Source of the DNA: Bacteroidota bacterium
GTDB lineage: Bacteria; Bacteroidota; Bacteroidia; Bacteroidales; Porphyromonadaceae
Assembly: GCA_023395395.1 (NCBI GenBank)
Contig: JAEWZH010000009.1
Coordinates: 1 to 31,840, forward strand
Length of the DNA stretch: 31,840 nt
Direction of reading: 5' to 3'
Numbering within the stretch: position 1 is the stretch's first letter; the number at the start of each line of letters is the position of its first letter. Shown here one piece after another: positions 31,323 through 31,840 of this stretch. The position numbers were made by a program, and so were the translations under genes. The notes beneath the pieces were generated by a model. It saw nothing but the letters and a program-made list of their open reading frames with translations. It was not told the DNA's origin and searched no databases.

Positions 31323-31840
31323 TTAGCGACATCTTATCAACTTATCCATATCCCTTGCAATCTTTTGGTCAGTGATTTGAGCGTAGATTTGCGTGCTGGA
31401 GATGGAGGCGTGTCCCATCATCTTGGCAATGCTCTCTATTGGAATGCCTGCTTCCAAAGTCAGCGTGCCGAAACTGTGGCGACCAACGTGGTAGCCCAGC
31501 GGAGTACGAATGCCACACGCCAAGCCTACGGCTTTGAGATGGATAAGTAGTTTACCCTTGCTCATCGTATCGGGAAATATCTTGTAATCTCCTTTGCTCT
31601 TCTCTTTCGTGTAAAGTGAAAGTATCTGCTCCGCAATCGGATGCAGAGGTATCAGACTCTCGACTTCTGTCTTTTGGCGCGCCTTGCGGATATACCGCTT
31701 CCCCTCGTTGTTCGTTTCGATTTGCGAAACTCTTAGGCTCTGCAAGTCGGCAAATGCCAAACCCGTAAAGACGGAGAAAAGAAACATCCTTCGGCTTAGT
31801 TCCGCCCCTTCATCCTGCAACGGGAATGCCAAGAGCTTTG
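31323..31840 (-). CDS. Tyrosine recombinase, C-terminal part, IntDOT-like
   Basis: A partial gene: the frame is open to the window edge and the N-terminus lies outside. The visible 170 or so residues are the catalytic domain. The beta-hairpin lysine is in RQKTEVESLIPL, box II is HVGRHSFGTL (His and Arg), and GHASISSTQIYAQI supplies the last His and the nucleophile Tyr. The box I position that normally holds Arg (TGLR) reads TGLAFADL, so Arg I is missing, as in IntDOT of CTnDOT, where serine stands there. It ends DMDKLIRCR, a normal C-terminus. It most likely integrates the element that carries the helix-turn-helix pair and the outer-membrane cargo. Confidence 0.9.
   Translation of the reverse strand, partial: KLLAFPLQDEGAELSRRMFLFSVFTGLAFADLQSLRVSQIETNNEGKRYIRKARQKTEVESLIPLHPIAEQILSLYTKEKSKGDYKIFPDTMSKGKLLIHLKAVGLACGIRTPLGYHVGRHSFGTLTLEAGIPIESIAKMMGHASISSTQIYAQITDQKIARDMDKLIRCR

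Overview
The window looks like chromosome from a Bacteroidota member, most likely Porphyromonas or a close relative. The evidence is a set of core genes in Bacteroidota style (large PurL, Der, Era, PdxB), lipoproteins with MKK...C signals, a GLPGLI-family protein, and the Bacteroidota promoter -7 element TAnnTTTG in front of many genes instead of sigma70 boxes. No tRNA, rRNA or CRISPR array was seen. The genus is an inference; the phylum is well supported.

Layout. 1-2.6 kb: pdxB (vitamin B6 pathway) translationally coupled to a GT4-like glycosyltransferase. 2.6-6.3 kb: purL. 6.5-7.5 kb: a LysM/M23 murein hydrolase. 7.5-7.9 kb: a non-coding stretch with a 35-bp near-perfect inverted repeat. 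7.9-15.2 kb, leftward: fabH-era-der-tetR-fabG with 8-10 bp gaps, then sulP-dusB. This joins fatty-acid initiation and elongation to two ribosome-assembly GTPases and a TetR regulator. 15.4-17.7 kb: a YkvA-like protein and two AT-rich lipoprotein genes, one with a permuted papain-like (YiiX/NlpC) domain. 17.7-18.1 kb: non-coding DNA with a 30-bp perfect palindrome. 18.1-20.8 kb: SPOR-protein gene plus folE leftward; prmA and an NlpE-like lipoprotein rightward. 20.9-26.3 kb, leftward: a small acidic lipoprotein, gcvH-purE, and a transglutaminase-like lipoprotein followed by rpoN (sigma-54).

26.3-31.84 kb looks like part of a mobile element of the Bacteroides conjugative-transposon type. It has a pair of overlapping small helix-turn-helix genes of excisionase type, a TonB-receptor-like outer-membrane protein overlapping a GLPGLI protein by 4 bp, a tiny secreted valine-rich protein just upstream, and the C-terminal half of an IntDOT-like tyrosine recombinase at the right edge. 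The AT-rich cargo differs by eye from the chromosome to its left.

Most interesting candidates: (1) the unit secreted valine-rich protein / strong hairpin with T-tract / GLPGLI / outer-membrane barrel, which could be a secreted peptide with its outer-membrane partner; (2) a family of intergenic palindromes built on CTATAG (consensus CTCCTCTATAGAGGAG) that form large inverted repeats in two separate intergenic regions; (3) an inverted repeat just downstream of the fabH promoter that is well placed to be the operator of the TetR protein encoded in the same operon. Several gene starts are placed downstream of the longest possible start, because the longer versions begin with non-ATG codons or extend into promoters or neighbouring genes.
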